Program-made: the position numbers and the translations under genes
Shown here: positions 54,656 to 63,590 of the stretch, piece by piece
Layout of the letters: every line of letters begins with the position of its first letter
Numbering within the stretch: the stretch's first letter is position 1
From: Winogradskyella helgolandensis
Lineage (GTDB): Bacteria > Bacteroidota > Bacteroidia > Flavobacteriales > Flavobacteriaceae
DNA: 64,000 nt
Reading direction: 5' to 3'
Assembly: GCF_013404085.1 (NCBI RefSeq)
Contig: NZ_JABFHO010000001.1
Location: forward strand, 2,181,001-2,245,000
Notes under the pieces: model-generated
Database searches by the model: none
Told to the model about the DNA's origin: nothing
What the model saw: only the letters and a program-made list of their open reading frames with translations

Positions 54656-56416
54656 TTATTTTATTATTGGTAATTCTAAAAAAGATTTGTTTGTTTTATT
54701 TCTGTATATGTTCAAAGTTGGTATTCCTTCGGTTGGAACTTTGTCAAATGTGTCTTTATCCGCTCCAGAAATCGCAATTCTGATAGAATGTCCTTTTTTG
54801 ATGAGAATAGATGTTGGATGTAATTTAAAGCAGACTTCTTCAATTTTATCAATGGACATAGGTGATGCATCTGATTTTTTAAATGAATGATACGGTATCT
54901 TATCAAACATATCATTCTTAGATAATTTTCGGTGTTGGAGCAAAAGCCCTCCTTCTGTTATATATCTACTTTTTCCACTTGGGTCAACATCTTCTAAGTA
55001 GACAAAAATCCCACCTTCTTGGTGTGTTGAAGACAGATTGAGAGAAATTACGGGTGTTCCTGTGATTTGAAGCGGTTCTGCAAGAGGTGCAGTAGTATAC
55101 GTTAACATTAAAGAATCGGCAGCATTGCGATTATCGAGGTTAAGAATGTGTTTTCCCATTTGGGTTGTCCACCTATTATTTGTACCCGTACTTACCGAAA
55201 AGTCAACGATATATTCATCCATACCTAGATGTTCATCAGGTGATGACGTATTTAATTCCCCATTGGCATCTAAAAAGTATTGGATTCTTTGTTGCCCTTT
55301 AGGCGGCCAAATATCAGATTGTTTAAACGATTCTTCTCCAAAATTATAGTACTTAATGGTTGGCCAATCCTCAACTCCTTTGTCATTCCCCTTTATGAAA
55401 TGGTCAAAGAAGTTAAGTTGCAGTCTAAGCTGTTCAATTACCGATGGGATAGGGTCCACAACACTGTCCGAAACAACAAATGGGCTGGCATGAGAACGTC
55501 CTCCATGTGAAGTTGGCATCATGACAACTTTCTGCGGATTAGTAAAGTGCTGTAACCTTAATAAAGTGCCTTCTGCTGTTCCAGCATCAAGCCAACTTGT
55601 AAGAACAAGCATTGGTACATTTGATTCCGAAATTTCTTTTTTCCAATGCAAGGGGTCAAGTTCTTCAAATTTGAAATCCCCAAATTTGGAATCCTTGAAT
55701 GGTGATGCCGTTAGGGCTTCCAATACGATTGGATTGTTTTTGTGCTCTTTAATGGCATCTATTGGAAAATCTTCACTCACACGCCTCACACTTGCGCCCA
55801 GATTCTCCACTGAATTTTGGTCTAACCAATCGACATATTGACTCCATGGAGCTATAAAACTTGTTGCAAGCATTCCATAAGGACGACTAGGACTCTCATA
55901 TACGTCAAAATCTGACCACCCAGGAATGACCGCTTTAATGGCTGGATGTTGCGTTGCACATAAAAGCTCTGCTGTTGTCCCAGAGTAAGAGGTGCCATAG
56001 GCTCCCACTTTACCATCAGACCACTGTTGGTTAACTACCCAATCTACAATGTACCAAGCATCTTTAACTTCCGTAGGCGTGTATTCTCCTGAACGAACTC
56101 CATAAGAAGCACCCGTTCCTCTGACGTCAACTTTTGCGAGGATGTAATCATTGTCAAGAAAATACTTATCTCGTTTACTGAGTGAGGCCATTGGTTTTCC
56201 TGTTTTCGCGTCTTCTTTGCCTCTCCAGTATCGGGTAAATTCAAAGAGTACAGGCAGTTTTTGATTGTTGTAATCTTCTGGAAAGTAAACGTCCATGGCT
56301 AATTTTGTTCCATTGACCGCAGGTATGTAATATGAGTCAACATTGCTTGCTTGCGAGAAACCGAATTGAAAAGTTGAAACAAAAAAGAGTATAAATAAAA
56401 ATTTTTTAGCTATCAT
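54656..56416 (-). CDS. CocE/NonD family (X-Pro dipeptidyl-peptidase S15) hydrolase (cassette)
   Basis: 586 residues. Signal peptide (ends FGFSQ), alpha/beta hydrolase domain with DVRGTGASYGVRSGEYTPTEVKDAWYIVDWVVNQ and the nucleophile Ser in GAYGTSYSGTTAEL, a lid region, then the C-terminal jelly-roll (PLQITGTPVISLNLSSTHQEGGIFVYLEDVDPSGKSRYITEGGL). Family members hydrolyse acyl esters or X-Pro peptides; the substrate here is unknown. Inner core GTTATGC against outer GTAAAAC, partly degenerate. Confidence 0.92.
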   Translation of the reverse strand: MIAKKFLFILFFVSTFQFGFSQASNVDSYYIPAVNGTKLAMDVYFPEDYNNQKLPVLFEFTRYWRGKEDAKTGKPMASLSKRDKYFLDNDYILAKVDVRGTGASYGVRSGEYTPTEVKDAWYIVDWVVNQQWSDGKVGAYGTSYSGTTAELLCATQHPAIKAVIPGWSDFDVYESPSRPYGMLATSFIAPWSQYVDWLDQNSVENLGASVRRVSEDFPIDAIKEHKNNPIVLEALTASPFKDSKFGDFKFEELDPLHWKKEISESNVPMLVLTSWLDAGTAEGTLLRLQHFTNPQKVVMMPTSHGGRSHASPFVVSDSVVDPIPSVIEQLRLQLNFFDHFIKGNDKGVEDWPTIKYYNFGEESFKQSDIWPPKGQQRIQYFLDANGELNTSSPDEHLGMDEYIVDFSVSTGTNNRWTTQMGKHILNLDNRNAADSLMLTYTTAPLAEPLQITGTPVISLNLSSTHQEGGIFVYLEDVDPSGKSRYITEGGLLLQHRKLSKNDMFDKIPYHSFKKSDASPMSIDKIEEVCFKLHPTSILIKKGHSIRIAISGADKDTFDKVPTEGIPTLNIYRNKTNKSFLELPIIK

Positions 56417-56437
56417 TTTCTAGGTGTGTTAAATTGT

Positions 56438-56621
56438 GTAAAACGTGTTGTGTATGGTTTACTTCGTCTGCTCGCTGCGCTCGGGTGTTGCGTGGTTAAG
56501 CAACTAAGTTAGTAAATTCAAACCGAATAGACACGAGCGTAACGAACTGTGCGTAGCAAAAATCCGCAAGGATTTTCGTAAGTAGGCTAGTACTAGCAAT
56601 GGAATATATACGGTGTTAGGC
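56438..56621 (-). repeat. Standard attC-like site (about 184 bp)
   Basis: Outer core GTAAAAC (56438), GTGTTGTGTATGG, TCGCTGCGCTCGGG; contains an extra segment CACGAGCGTAACGAACTGTGCG before AAAATCCGCAAGGATTTTC. Inner core GTTAGGC (56615). Confidence 0.77.
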
Positions 56622-56628
56622 ACAGTAT

Positions 56629-57519
56629 TTATTCAATTTTATATGTCGCAATCACTTTTTTTCTAATTTCTTCACTTGCTAATTCAACGCCTCCTTGACT
56701 TCCAAAAATTTGATAATTTTCTTTTTGACTATAAATTCTGTCAATTAGCATTTTGAATGGTGTTTGGTGTAAGTCATCGTCTTGAACTGCTTTTTGAATT
56801 ATTGGTAGATATTTTTCCATCATTTCAAGGTTTGAATGTTGAATTACACTCCACATTACAGACTCAAATTTTTCTCCAACTAATGTTTTACCAATATATT
56901 TTTGATATTTATTAAATAATGAATCGATGAGTTTTTGATTTCGTTTGTCCAATTCAGGCTGTTTTTTTAAATATATCTTTTCTTCAGCACTCCGATATTC
57001 TTGGTCAAGTTTGCTAATATTTGAAATCAATTCTACAAGATTATAATCTAGATTATTTTCTGAAGAATAAGTTTTTAAATTAAATTTGGATGCCTCTTTT
57101 AAATTGGAATCTTGGCATATTTTTATTTGTTTTTCTATATCATCACGTATTATATCAAATTTGCTTGATTTAAAAAATATACTAGACGTAAAATATTCGC
57201 AACTCCCTTCCGATTTTTTAAATTTGTTATATGCTATTAATATATTTTTCTTGCTTTCATTTAATGTGAGAAAGGATGATAGTATATTAAAATAATCAGC
57301 TCGATTGAAGCCTAGAGCATCATTATTTACATCTTTCTTCACTTCATTTAATACAAATACTGAGTGTTCAAATTTTTTGTCTGAAACTTCATTTTGTTTT
57401 GGTTCATAACCTATAATTTCTTTTTCAAAATTTTCATAGCTAAAAGTAAATTCATTTGTTTGAGCATTGCAACAAATAAAAATTGAGAGAATAAAAACTG
57501 GTAAAATTAAATATTTCAT
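56629..57519 (-). CDS. Secreted helical protein of unknown function (cassette)
   Basis: 296 residues. Signal peptide MKYLILPVFILSIFICCNAQ; the rest is charged, mostly helical (EEKIYLKKQPELDKRNQKLIDSLFNKYQKYIGKTLVGEKFESVMWSVIQHSNLEMMEKYLPII). The segment QKYIGKTLVGEKFESVMWSVIQHS resembles the DUF6624 region common in Bacteroidota. Cores GTTAGGC/GCCTAAC pair perfectly, although the outer one lies 118 bp before the ATG. Confidence 0.7.
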   Translation of the reverse strand: MKYLILPVFILSIFICCNAQTNEFTFSYENFEKEIIGYEPKQNEVSDKKFEHSVFVLNEVKKDVNNDALGFNRADYFNILSSFLTLNESKKNILIAYNKFKKSEGSCEYFTSSIFFKSSKFDIIRDDIEKQIKICQDSNLKEASKFNLKTYSSENNLDYNLVELISNISKLDQEYRSAEEKIYLKKQPELDKRNQKLIDSLFNKYQKYIGKTLVGEKFESVMWSVIQHSNLEMMEKYLPIIQKAVQDDDLHQTPFKMLIDRIYSQKENYQIFGSQGGVELASEEIRKKVIATYKIE

Positions 57520-57637
57520 TCTAGTGTCTTTTTAAATTAAAATTATGTTGGCAATTTCAATAATTTTTAACTTTATTTCAGTTAATTAGTGTTAATGACT
57601 GCTAATCGATTTATGGCACGGACTTTTTCCATATTGT

Positions 57638-57768
57638 GCCTAACGGTTTTGTGTATGAAAAGTAGGCGATTTCTAAGCACGAAACTTTCGGTTAAACCAA
57701 ACTTTGATAAGAGCCGAAAACCTTGAATTTAGCATTAATTCGCCTATTTTTTATATACATTGTGATGC
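57638..57768 (-). repeat. Divergent attC-like site
   Basis: Outer core GCCTAAC and GGTTTTGTGTATG are standard. The middle is different, with long complementary arms AAAGTAGGCGA (57660) and TCGCCTATTTT (57740) around a hairpin CTTTCGGTT/AACC. Inner core is GTGATGC (57762), altered from GTTATGC. Confidence 0.6.
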
Positions 57769-57791
57769 TCTATTTTAATTCAGTTCTTCTA

Positions 57792-59054
57792 TTAATTAAA
57801 AAGGTCTGATTTAGAAACCTGTCTTGAAATATCATCTAATTCGTTATGAACTCCATTATCATCGGCAGTTCCAAAAAAGGCTATCACTAAATTGCGGGAA
57901 GGTGAAATATAAAGACCTTGTCCGCTAAATCCACCTTTATAAAAATCTCCGTTTTCCATTACTTTGTCCCATTGATAGGTATTGTGATGAACAACTTCTT
58001 TATCAAGTGTATAATTTTCAGAACCGTATGCAGTTACCAAGTGAGGACGACCTTGCTTTTGAATTTTATCAAAATATTCATTTGAAACGAAAGCATTCTC
58101 ACCTGAACGACCATCGGTTAAAAACATATAGCCAAATCGAGCTAAATCTCGAAGTGTAGAATTCATTCCTGCGTGAGAAATGCTAGTGCCATTTGTTTGA
58201 GTAATAAATGCATCAGATTCCGCACCGATTTTTCGCCAAATTTCACGTTCAATATTTTTCGCATAAGAAAGACCTGTGATTCTCTCTATGAGGCAAGAGA
58301 GAACGAATGTGTTTATTGAAGTATATTCAAATATCTCTCCAGAAGGTTTTGCAGATGATAAGGTTTTAATGTGCTCAAAAGCATTGTCTGCGGTTTTTTC
58401 TGTTCGTTTTAAAAATCCGAGAGCTGCTTCAAATTGATAGTAACAAGTTTCAGGGTTTTCAAAAGCACCATCAACCCATTCACGACAATCAATTCCTGAA
58501 GCCATATCGAGAATGTCAATAACAGGAACGTTTTCCCATCCAGACCCTTTAAGTTCAGGTAGATAATGTTCTATTGGTTTAGTTACATCAAGTTGTTTTC
58601 TGTCTTCCAAAATTGCTATAAGAGTTGAAGCAAACACTTTAGATACTGACCAGTAAAGATGCCTATCGTTTGGAAACATTCTTGGGTAGGCTTCATATAC
58701 AATACGGTCTCCTTGCATTATGATCATACCATCCACTTTCTCGCTAGTTTTGACATAGTTTTGAAGTGTCATTTGTCCTAAACCAGAAGTAACAACAAAC
58801 TCCTCGATTTCTTTGCGGTAATCTTCTTTCAGGCTTTTAATATTTCCTTCTCTATTGATAATGGCGTGAGTCCAAAATTCAGGCATATTTAAAAATATAT
58901 AACGAGATATTTCACCTCCATCATCCCAATTATCCAAATTCCATTGCTTAAATACGGATTGAATTTCCTTATTTGAAAAGCCATCATAAGTTTGAGCAAA
59001 TAAATTTGAATATGGAACAATTAATAAAAGAAGTAATAGTCTGTAATAGTACAT
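57792..59054 (-). CDS. Serine hydrolase, beta-lactamase class C fold (cassette)
   Basis: 420 residues from ATG 59054 (MYYYRLLLLLLIVPYSNLFAQ, signal peptide); the longer frame upstream crosses the recombination core. Active-site SxxK at Ser136 to Lys139 (YWSVSKVF); EYTSINTFVLS takes the YxN place; the glycine-rich HNTYQWDKVMENGDFYKGGFSGQGLYIS is near the end. Esterase or peptidase activity is more likely than beta-lactamase. Cores GTGATGC/GCATAAC pair with one mismatch. Confidence 0.9.
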   Translation of the reverse strand: MYYYRLLLLLLIVPYSNLFAQTYDGFSNKEIQSVFKQWNLDNWDDGGEISRYIFLNMPEFWTHAIINREGNIKSLKEDYRKEIEEFVVTSGLGQMTLQNYVKTSEKVDGMIIMQGDRIVYEAYPRMFPNDRHLYWSVSKVFASTLIAILEDRKQLDVTKPIEHYLPELKGSGWENVPVIDILDMASGIDCREWVDGAFENPETCYYQFEAALGFLKRTEKTADNAFEHIKTLSSAKPSGEIFEYTSINTFVLSCLIERITGLSYAKNIEREIWRKIGAESDAFITQTNGTSISHAGMNSTLRDLARFGYMFLTDGRSGENAFVSNEYFDKIQKQGRPHLVTAYGSENYTLDKEVVHHNTYQWDKVMENGDFYKGGFSGQGLYISPSRNLVIAFFGTADDNGVHNELDDISRQVSKSDLFN

Positions 59055-59087
59055 TTTTTTCAAGGATGTTTGGTTTTTAGAAATTGA

Positions 59088-59222
59088 GCATAACGTGATT
59101 GTATATGGTTTGTTGCGTGGTTTAGCTACTAAGTTAGCACACATTTACGAACCTGTGAATATTCCACATGAACCTTTACAAGTAGGGAAATACAAAGCCA
59201 TTAAGTATGCCTCTTGTTGTGT
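59088..59222 (-). repeat. attC-like site with altered inner end
   Basis: Outer core GCATAAC (59088), GTGATTGTATATGG, TTGCGTGG, AAGTTAGCACACA. Inner end CAAGTAGGGAAATACAAAGCCATTAAGTATGC is followed by CTCTTGTTGTG instead of the expected GGTGTT core. Confidence 0.6.
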
Positions 59223-59231
59223 TTAAGCATC

Positions 59232-60920
59232 CTAACGGCTAATTTCTTTAGCCCAATCCCCTCTATAAATTATTTTTTGATCGTGAATTTTAAAAGTAAA
59301 CTTGCCATACCTAACCGACATTCCTGCTGATGCATTTACAACCCAACAATTATCAGGAATAGTAAAGGAATTTTCAGAAGTAATTATATTTTTATCCCTT
59401 TGATTATGAATAGGAACAGAGACTTGTGGACCAACATCCCATCCAAGATGTGTATTATAGCTCACTATTAAATCGCCAATCAATTTAAAATTTTCATTGG
59501 TTTCTATTGTTGTTTTAATGCTTCCAGTTGTTGCATCGTTTAAATCGTTTTCAGGTGTGACTTCTATCGTTAATTTTGGTAAGTCGATAGCTGTTTTAGA
59601 AGCTAGGATTATAATAGATTCGTTTTTGATAACTTTATCTTCACTATCATAAAACTCGAAAGCAAGTTCCATCGCTTCTAATCCTACTGGGTTAATGGTT
59701 AATTGGTCTGCAAAATAACCTTCGCGTGTTATGTTTTTAGAATAGATGATTTTATCACGGTTTTTCACAACCACTTTTTTAATCGTCTCGTCGTTATATA
59801 GTTCTATAGGTATGGTTGTATTGGTGTGTACTGTTTTATTTTTAGGACTTATAATTAGCCCTTTCATATAATCTTGCATGGCAAACCAAACAGGACGAGG
59901 TGACCCATATTTGTCGTTAACATCTTTGTACCCCCAGAAACCAAACCATTCTTCGGGTTGTTCTTTATTATGGATGCTTTTTTCGCCTCCTTTCCACCAA
60001 CCATCAGCATAATAGAATGGGCACATTCCTACAGCACCAGCATCTATCAGATCGCGGTAATTAGATATCAATCCTTCACTTTGTTCCTTTAGGGTACGAG
60101 AACCAAAACTACCAAAACCTCCTTTTGGTGATACTGAATGTCCGAATTCAGTAATTATAAACGGTTTATCTAATCCGTTTAACTCATTTAAACCTTTAAT
60201 ATAATCTCTAAATCCCATGGTGGCTGTTTGGCCTTCATTGTAGCCATAACAATTGTAAGCATATACATCATACATACTTTCATCCATCCAATCGCTTATC
60301 ATGGCATTTGCAGAAAGTGTTACTGGTACATTTGGATGATTCTTATGAATCATATTTACCATCATCTTCATCAGGTCTTTAAATGCCTTGGCAGAAACTT
60401 TATGAATGTGGTCTGTTTGCGGTTCGTTAATAACCAAATACGTAATTATACAATCATAGTTTGGTGCATATTTCAATATATTTTCAAGCTGTGTCTTACA
60501 ATGCTTTATAAATTTAGGGTCTCCATAATCTTCTTCTGGATTAACTTCTAAACCCATAATTAATTTTAAACCCGATTCTTGTACCAATTTTAATTGTGCT
60601 TCAGAAAATTGACTCCAAGTTCTTATGGTATTATAACCTCCTTTTTTAATGTTCTCGAGATCAAATTTCATTAACTCTAAGTGATCTTTCTTTTCATCTT
60701 CATAAGGATGTTGTCCGGGACGTGCACCTATTTCGTAGCCGATTGCTTTAATAAAAAACTTTTCTCCATTGAGGTAGTACCAATTGTCTTTGAGTTCAAT
60801 TGTTGTTGCTGTTACTGTTGCTGCTGTTGTTTCTGTTGTTACTGTCGTTTCCGATTGAGAACATCCGCAAATCAGTAGAGCAAGACTTGCCATGACTATT
60901 AATGCTAAATTTTGTTTCAT
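59232..60920 (-). CDS. Clan GH-A glycoside hydrolase-like lipoprotein (cassette)
   Basis: 562 residues. Lipobox LICGC near residue 20, a Thr-rich linker, then a TIM-barrel glycosidase (about 45 to 370): FFIKAIGYEIGARPGQ, KGGYNTIRTWSQFSE, acid/base candidate Glu166 in LVINEPQ and nucleophile candidate Glu258 in FIITEFGHS. This NEP...E pair is the clan GH-A signature (GH2, GH5 and others). A C-terminal beta domain follows. Probable outer-membrane polysaccharide-degrading enzyme, though no SusCD pair is near. Confidence 0.82.
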   Translation of the reverse strand: MKQNLALIVMASLALLICGCSQSETTVTTETTAATVTATTIELKDNWYYLNGEKFFIKAIGYEIGARPGQHPYEDEKKDHLELMKFDLENIKKGGYNTIRTWSQFSEAQLKLVQESGLKLIMGLEVNPEEDYGDPKFIKHCKTQLENILKYAPNYDCIITYLVINEPQTDHIHKVSAKAFKDLMKMMVNMIHKNHPNVPVTLSANAMISDWMDESMYDVYAYNCYGYNEGQTATMGFRDYIKGLNELNGLDKPFIITEFGHSVSPKGGFGSFGSRTLKEQSEGLISNYRDLIDAGAVGMCPFYYADGWWKGGEKSIHNKEQPEEWFGFWGYKDVNDKYGSPRPVWFAMQDYMKGLIISPKNKTVHTNTTIPIELYNDETIKKVVVKNRDKIIYSKNITREGYFADQLTINPVGLEAMELAFEFYDSEDKVIKNESIIILASKTAIDLPKLTIEVTPENDLNDATTGSIKTTIETNENFKLIGDLIVSYNTHLGWDVGPQVSVPIHNQRDKNIITSENSFTIPDNCWVVNASAGMSVRYGKFTFKIHDQKIIYRGDWAKEISR

Positions 60921-60938
60921 TTACTTCTTATTTTGATT

Positions 60939-61011
60939 GTACCGGTTTTGAGTATGGTTTACTTCGTCTATTCGCTGCGCTTGGGTGTTGCGTGGTTCAG
61001 CAACTAAGTTA
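60939..61011 (-). repeat. Truncated attC-like site
   Basis: Only the outer half is present: GTACCGGTTTTGAGTATGG, TTCGCTGCGCTTGGG, TTGCGTGG, CAACTAAGTTAG. The following gene's stop codon (61009 to 61011) is inside the repeat sequence AAGTTAGT, and the inner half is missing. Confidence 0.65.
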
Positions 61012-61482
61012 GTGAACAATTATTTTTTCAGCAATGTATTTCTCAATTTGTTCTTTGTCCGTTTTATTTTTTAATATTAATAATTCGTTGTTCTTATGTG
61101 TTCGATAAATCATTAAGTATTTCGTTTTTCCACTGCGAGTTAATGCCGAGTATTGGAATCGGTTTGGGTCAAACGTTTCACTTATTAATTCCGTGTTTTG
61201 AGTTCGGTCGAGTATTTTTTTCAGTCGAGTTAATTTTCCGCTTTTCTCGTCTATTTTTAATTCCGAGTAGTAAATCCAAGACGTAAATCGGTAAATAGTA
61301 TATCCGATTAAAGTCAAAATTGCAACAAAAATGCCGATTCCAATTCCGAGAAACCAAATTAAGAATACGAATGAGGTAGAAGTCCAAATTAATAATTCTT
61401 TCCAGTTAAATGGAATTCTATCGCTCAGCGTGTGAACGTGTCCATTTTTGGAAATTCTAAGGTAGTCTTCGTGTTCGTTCAT
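61009..61482 (-). CDS. Two-helix membrane protein, 3' end fused into an attC remnant
   Basis: 157 residues from ATG 61482 (MNEHEDYLRISKNGHVHTL). Two membrane helices (about 32 to 50 and 52 to 70), then a cytoplasmic domain (GKLTRLKKILDRTQNTELISETFDPNRFQYSALTRSGKTKYLMIYRTHKNNELLILKNKTD). The last residues and stop codon are read from attC-like sequence, so the natural C-terminus was probably altered by a deletion. Outer core GTACACC (61489) is AAC to ACC. Family not recognised. Confidence 0.65.
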   Translation of the reverse strand: MNEHEDYLRISKNGHVHTLSDRIPFNWKELLIWTSTSFVFLIWFLGIGIGIFVAILTLIGYTIYRFTSWIYYSELKIDEKSGKLTRLKKILDRTQNTELISETFDPNRFQYSALTRSGKTKYLMIYRTHKNNELLILKNKTDKEQIEKYIAEKIIVH

Positions 61483-61488
61483 AATTGC

Positions 61489-61645
61489 GTACACCGTGTT
61501 TGTGTATGGTTTGCTTGGCCTATTCGTTGCGCTAGGGTGGTGCGTGGTTAGGTAACTAAGTTAGTAAATATAAACCGAATAGAAAATCCGCTCAGGTTTT
61601 CGGAAGTGAGCTAGAATTAGCCATAAATTATATACGGTGTTGGCA
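61489..61645 (-). repeat. Standard attC-like site (about 157 bp)
   Basis: Outer core GTACACC, GTGTTTGTGTATGG, diverged GC-rich block, AAATCCGCTCAGGTTTTC, AGTGAGCTAGAATTAGCC, inner core GTTGGCA (61639). Confidence 0.72.
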
Positions 61646-61652
61646 GTAGTTT

Positions 61653-61796
61653 TTATTCTTTTTGTCCTAATTCTCTATCAATCATTTTCTTTTCAGCTAA
61701 TCGCTCTCCTTTCCAAAAAAAACGCTTTCCAATTTTTCTCAAATGCTTTCGCCATTCAGAGTCCGTTGTTAATTGACCTTTTCTTTTATTAGACAT
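61653..61796 (-). CDS. 47-residue basic small protein (cassette, second gene)
   Basis: ATG 61796 to TAA 61653 encodes 47 residues, rich in Lys, Arg and Trp: TTDSEWRKHLRKIGKRFFWKGERLAEKKMI is the core. It is below the usual size for automatic ORF lists. It lies 15 bp after the DUF4844-like lipoprotein gene and ends 7 bp before the site core, so one cassette carries two genes. I have the impression of similar short EWxKHLRK..KRxFWKxER proteins in other bacteria but cannot name a family. Confidence 0.7.
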   Translation of the reverse strand: MSNKRKGQLTTDSEWRKHLRKIGKRFFWKGERLAEKKMIDRELGQKE

Positions 61797-61811
61797 TTTA
61801 ATTTTCTTTTT

Positions 61812-62243
61812 TTATTCGTTCGGGTCAAATCCATAATAAAAGTCATTCAACTTTCCATTCGAACTTTGAAGTCCAACTATGTCCATTATTTCCTGAAAAT
61901 AAAGTAAAATCCTTTCTCTATCTTCAGAATCATATCCTAATTCCATTTCTGGGAATTTTAAAAGTCCGATTTTAATTGCTTCTTGGTATTTTTCGTCCGT
62001 TGGTTTTTTAGATTCCGCAATTTGTTTAAAATCAGTTGCGACTTCGTTGATTTTTTTGGTCAATATTGGTCTCAATTTTTCATCCGATATATTTGGTGAA
62101 TGATTTTCCGCATAGAATTTTTTCTTTGCAATAAATTCTACAAATTTTTCATTCGCATTTTTAGGTGTTTTCATTTCGGTTGCATTTTGTCCGCAAGCAG
62201 ATAAAGTTAAAAACAGAACTAATATTTTGATGTATTTCATCAT
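61812..62243 (-). CDS. DUF4844-like lipoprotein (cassette, first gene)
   Basis: 143 residues. Lipobox LSACG, then a compact helical domain ending in GLLKFPEMELGYDSEDRERILLYFQEIMDIVGLQSSNGKLNDFYYGFDP, which matches the DUF4844 C-terminal signature. Function unknown. Forms a two-gene cassette with the small basic gene downstream. Outer core TTCACAAT is degenerate. Confidence 0.8.
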   Translation of the reverse strand: MMKYIKILVLFLTLSACGQNATEMKTPKNANEKFVEFIAKKKFYAENHSPNISDEKLRPILTKKINEVATDFKQIAESKKPTDEKYQEAIKIGLLKFPEMELGYDSEDRERILLYFQEIMDIVGLQSSNGKLNDFYYGFDPNE

Positions 62244-62256
62244 TTCTCAAATGGCT

Positions 62257-62387
62257 TCACAATGTTGATGTATAAGGTTAGTTGCGCATGTAAGCAACTA
62301 AATTAGTGAATAAATCACAGATAGCATATTCCGCAGTAACATTCGTAAGTCGGCTAGAACTAGCATTAATTATACCTGTTGTTACTA
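62257..62387 (-). repeat. Standard attC-like site (about 130 bp)
   Basis: Outer end TTCACAATGTTGATGTATAAGG (AAT for AAC), CATATTCCGCAGTAACATTCG, AAGTCGGCTAGAACTAGC, TATACCTGTT, inner core GTTACTA (62381). Confidence 0.68.
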
Positions 62388-62936
62388 CCAGTTTTTATTC
62401 AGCTTTTCTACAATCAAATAATTCTCTGTTGCAGAAATTTCTTTTTTAAATGACACTTTTTTAATTCCGTTATAATCTTTCATAAACCTCAAAGTTGCTT
62501 TAAAATCGGAAATCCCAAAGTTTTCATTTAGTTTGATATCCATAAAATAGCTCGCGAACTTTCCTAAACTATCATTTTCTATTCTGTATTCGGCTATTGG
62601 TCCATCAGTTATTTTAAATGAACCAGGAATTGGTGTAATCCTCACATTGGTTTTTCCAATTCCAATTTTTATGTTGTCAAGTTTATGTTTGACATCATAT
62701 TCTCTAATTGGAAGAATCATTGATGAATCACAAAGAAAATGGTAATTCTGAACAACGGAACTTTGATTGTTTTCTAGAAAATGATTTATATTCGACAATA
62801 TTAAACTGTCTTTCTTTTTTTCTTTTTCAGATGATGTGAGTTCAATATTTACAGATTTAACGTCATTCTTACAGCCAACTAAGAAGATTAGAAGTATTTC
62901 GAGTATTGAAATTCGTATTTGTGTTTTAATTCTCAA
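62385..62936 (-). CDS. Lipoprotein of unknown function (cassette)
   Basis: 183 residues, TTG start. Signal and lipobox (ILEILLIFLVGCKND), then a beta-rich domain (NIKIGIGKTNVRITPIPGSFKITDGPIAEYRIENDSLGKFASYFMDIKL). Family not recognised. Its stop falls in the inner core. Cores GTTACTA/TGGTAAC pair with one mismatch. Confidence 0.65.
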   Translation of the reverse strand: MRIKTQIRISILEILLIFLVGCKNDVKSVNIELTSSEKEKKKDSLILSNINHFLENNQSSVVQNYHFLCDSSMILPIREYDVKHKLDNIKIGIGKTNVRITPIPGSFKITDGPIAEYRIENDSLGKFASYFMDIKLNENFGISDFKATLRFMKDYNGIKKVSFKKEISATENYLIVEKLNKNW

Positions 62937-62952
62937 GAGTTTTTCTAATTGT

Positions 62953-63090
62953 GGTAACGTGATTGTGTATGGTTAGTTGCGAGGTTAAGCAACTAAATTA
63001 GTAAACTTTAACGAACCCGTGAATATTCCGCAGGAATTTTCGCAAGTTGGCAAGAACCAAGCAATTAATTATTCACGGCTTAAGTTGGCA
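62953..63090 (-). repeat. Standard attC-like site (about 138 bp)
   Basis: Outer core TGGTAAC, GTGATTGTGTATGG, AAATTAGTAAAC, GAATATTCCGCAGGAATTTTC, CAAGCAATTAATTATTCACGG, inner core GTTGGCA (63084). Confidence 0.76.
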
Positions 63091-63103
63091 GTAGTTTTTA
63101 TTT

Positions 63104-63568
63104 TCAGATTTTATTATTTTCAGATTTAATCGTATATATATAATTTGATTGTTTTTGCCTTTTTGATAAATTAATTAAGTCGTTGATTGATATTTTTTTA
63201 TTATCATATTCTATATAATCAATGTAATGTATATAGCTCATATTAAAAGTTTCTTCAATTCTGACTGTAGAATTTTTTGGGATGAGAACGCTTAAAGTAT
63301 TATTATTCAGTCGTTGTTTTTTAATAATATTTACCTCATTGATTTTACTGAATTCTTTTGGGTTTAAAATTCCTTTTTTACAATCAACTTCAAAATGATT
63401 GCTTCCGTAATCAGGCAATTCAGACAATTCGTTGATATCAATATTATAAGTTACTTTAAACAGAACATCATTAGACATTATGTTTTGAATAAATAAATCA
63501 CTTTTTGTTGTACAACTTATAAAAAGAGTCAAAATTATTAAGAGAGAAAAGAGTTTTATTTTTTTCAT
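63104..63568 (-). CDS. Small lipoprotein of unknown function (cassette)
   Basis: 154 residues. Lipobox LFISC near residue 19, then a beta-rich domain (NDVLFKVTYNIDINELSELPDYGSNHFEVDCKKG, VLIPKNSTVRIEETFN). No family recognised. Cores GTTGGCA/TGCCAAC pair perfectly, with complementarity over 10 to 12 nt. Confidence 0.68.
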   Translation of the reverse strand: MKKIKLFSLLIILTLFISCTTKSDLFIQNIMSNDVLFKVTYNIDINELSELPDYGSNHFEVDCKKGILNPKEFSKINEVNIIKKQRLNNNTLSVLIPKNSTVRIEETFNMSYIHYIDYIEYDNKKISINDLINLSKRQKQSNYIYTIKSENNKI

Positions 63569-63590
63569 CAGATTGCTGTGTTCAAATTAC

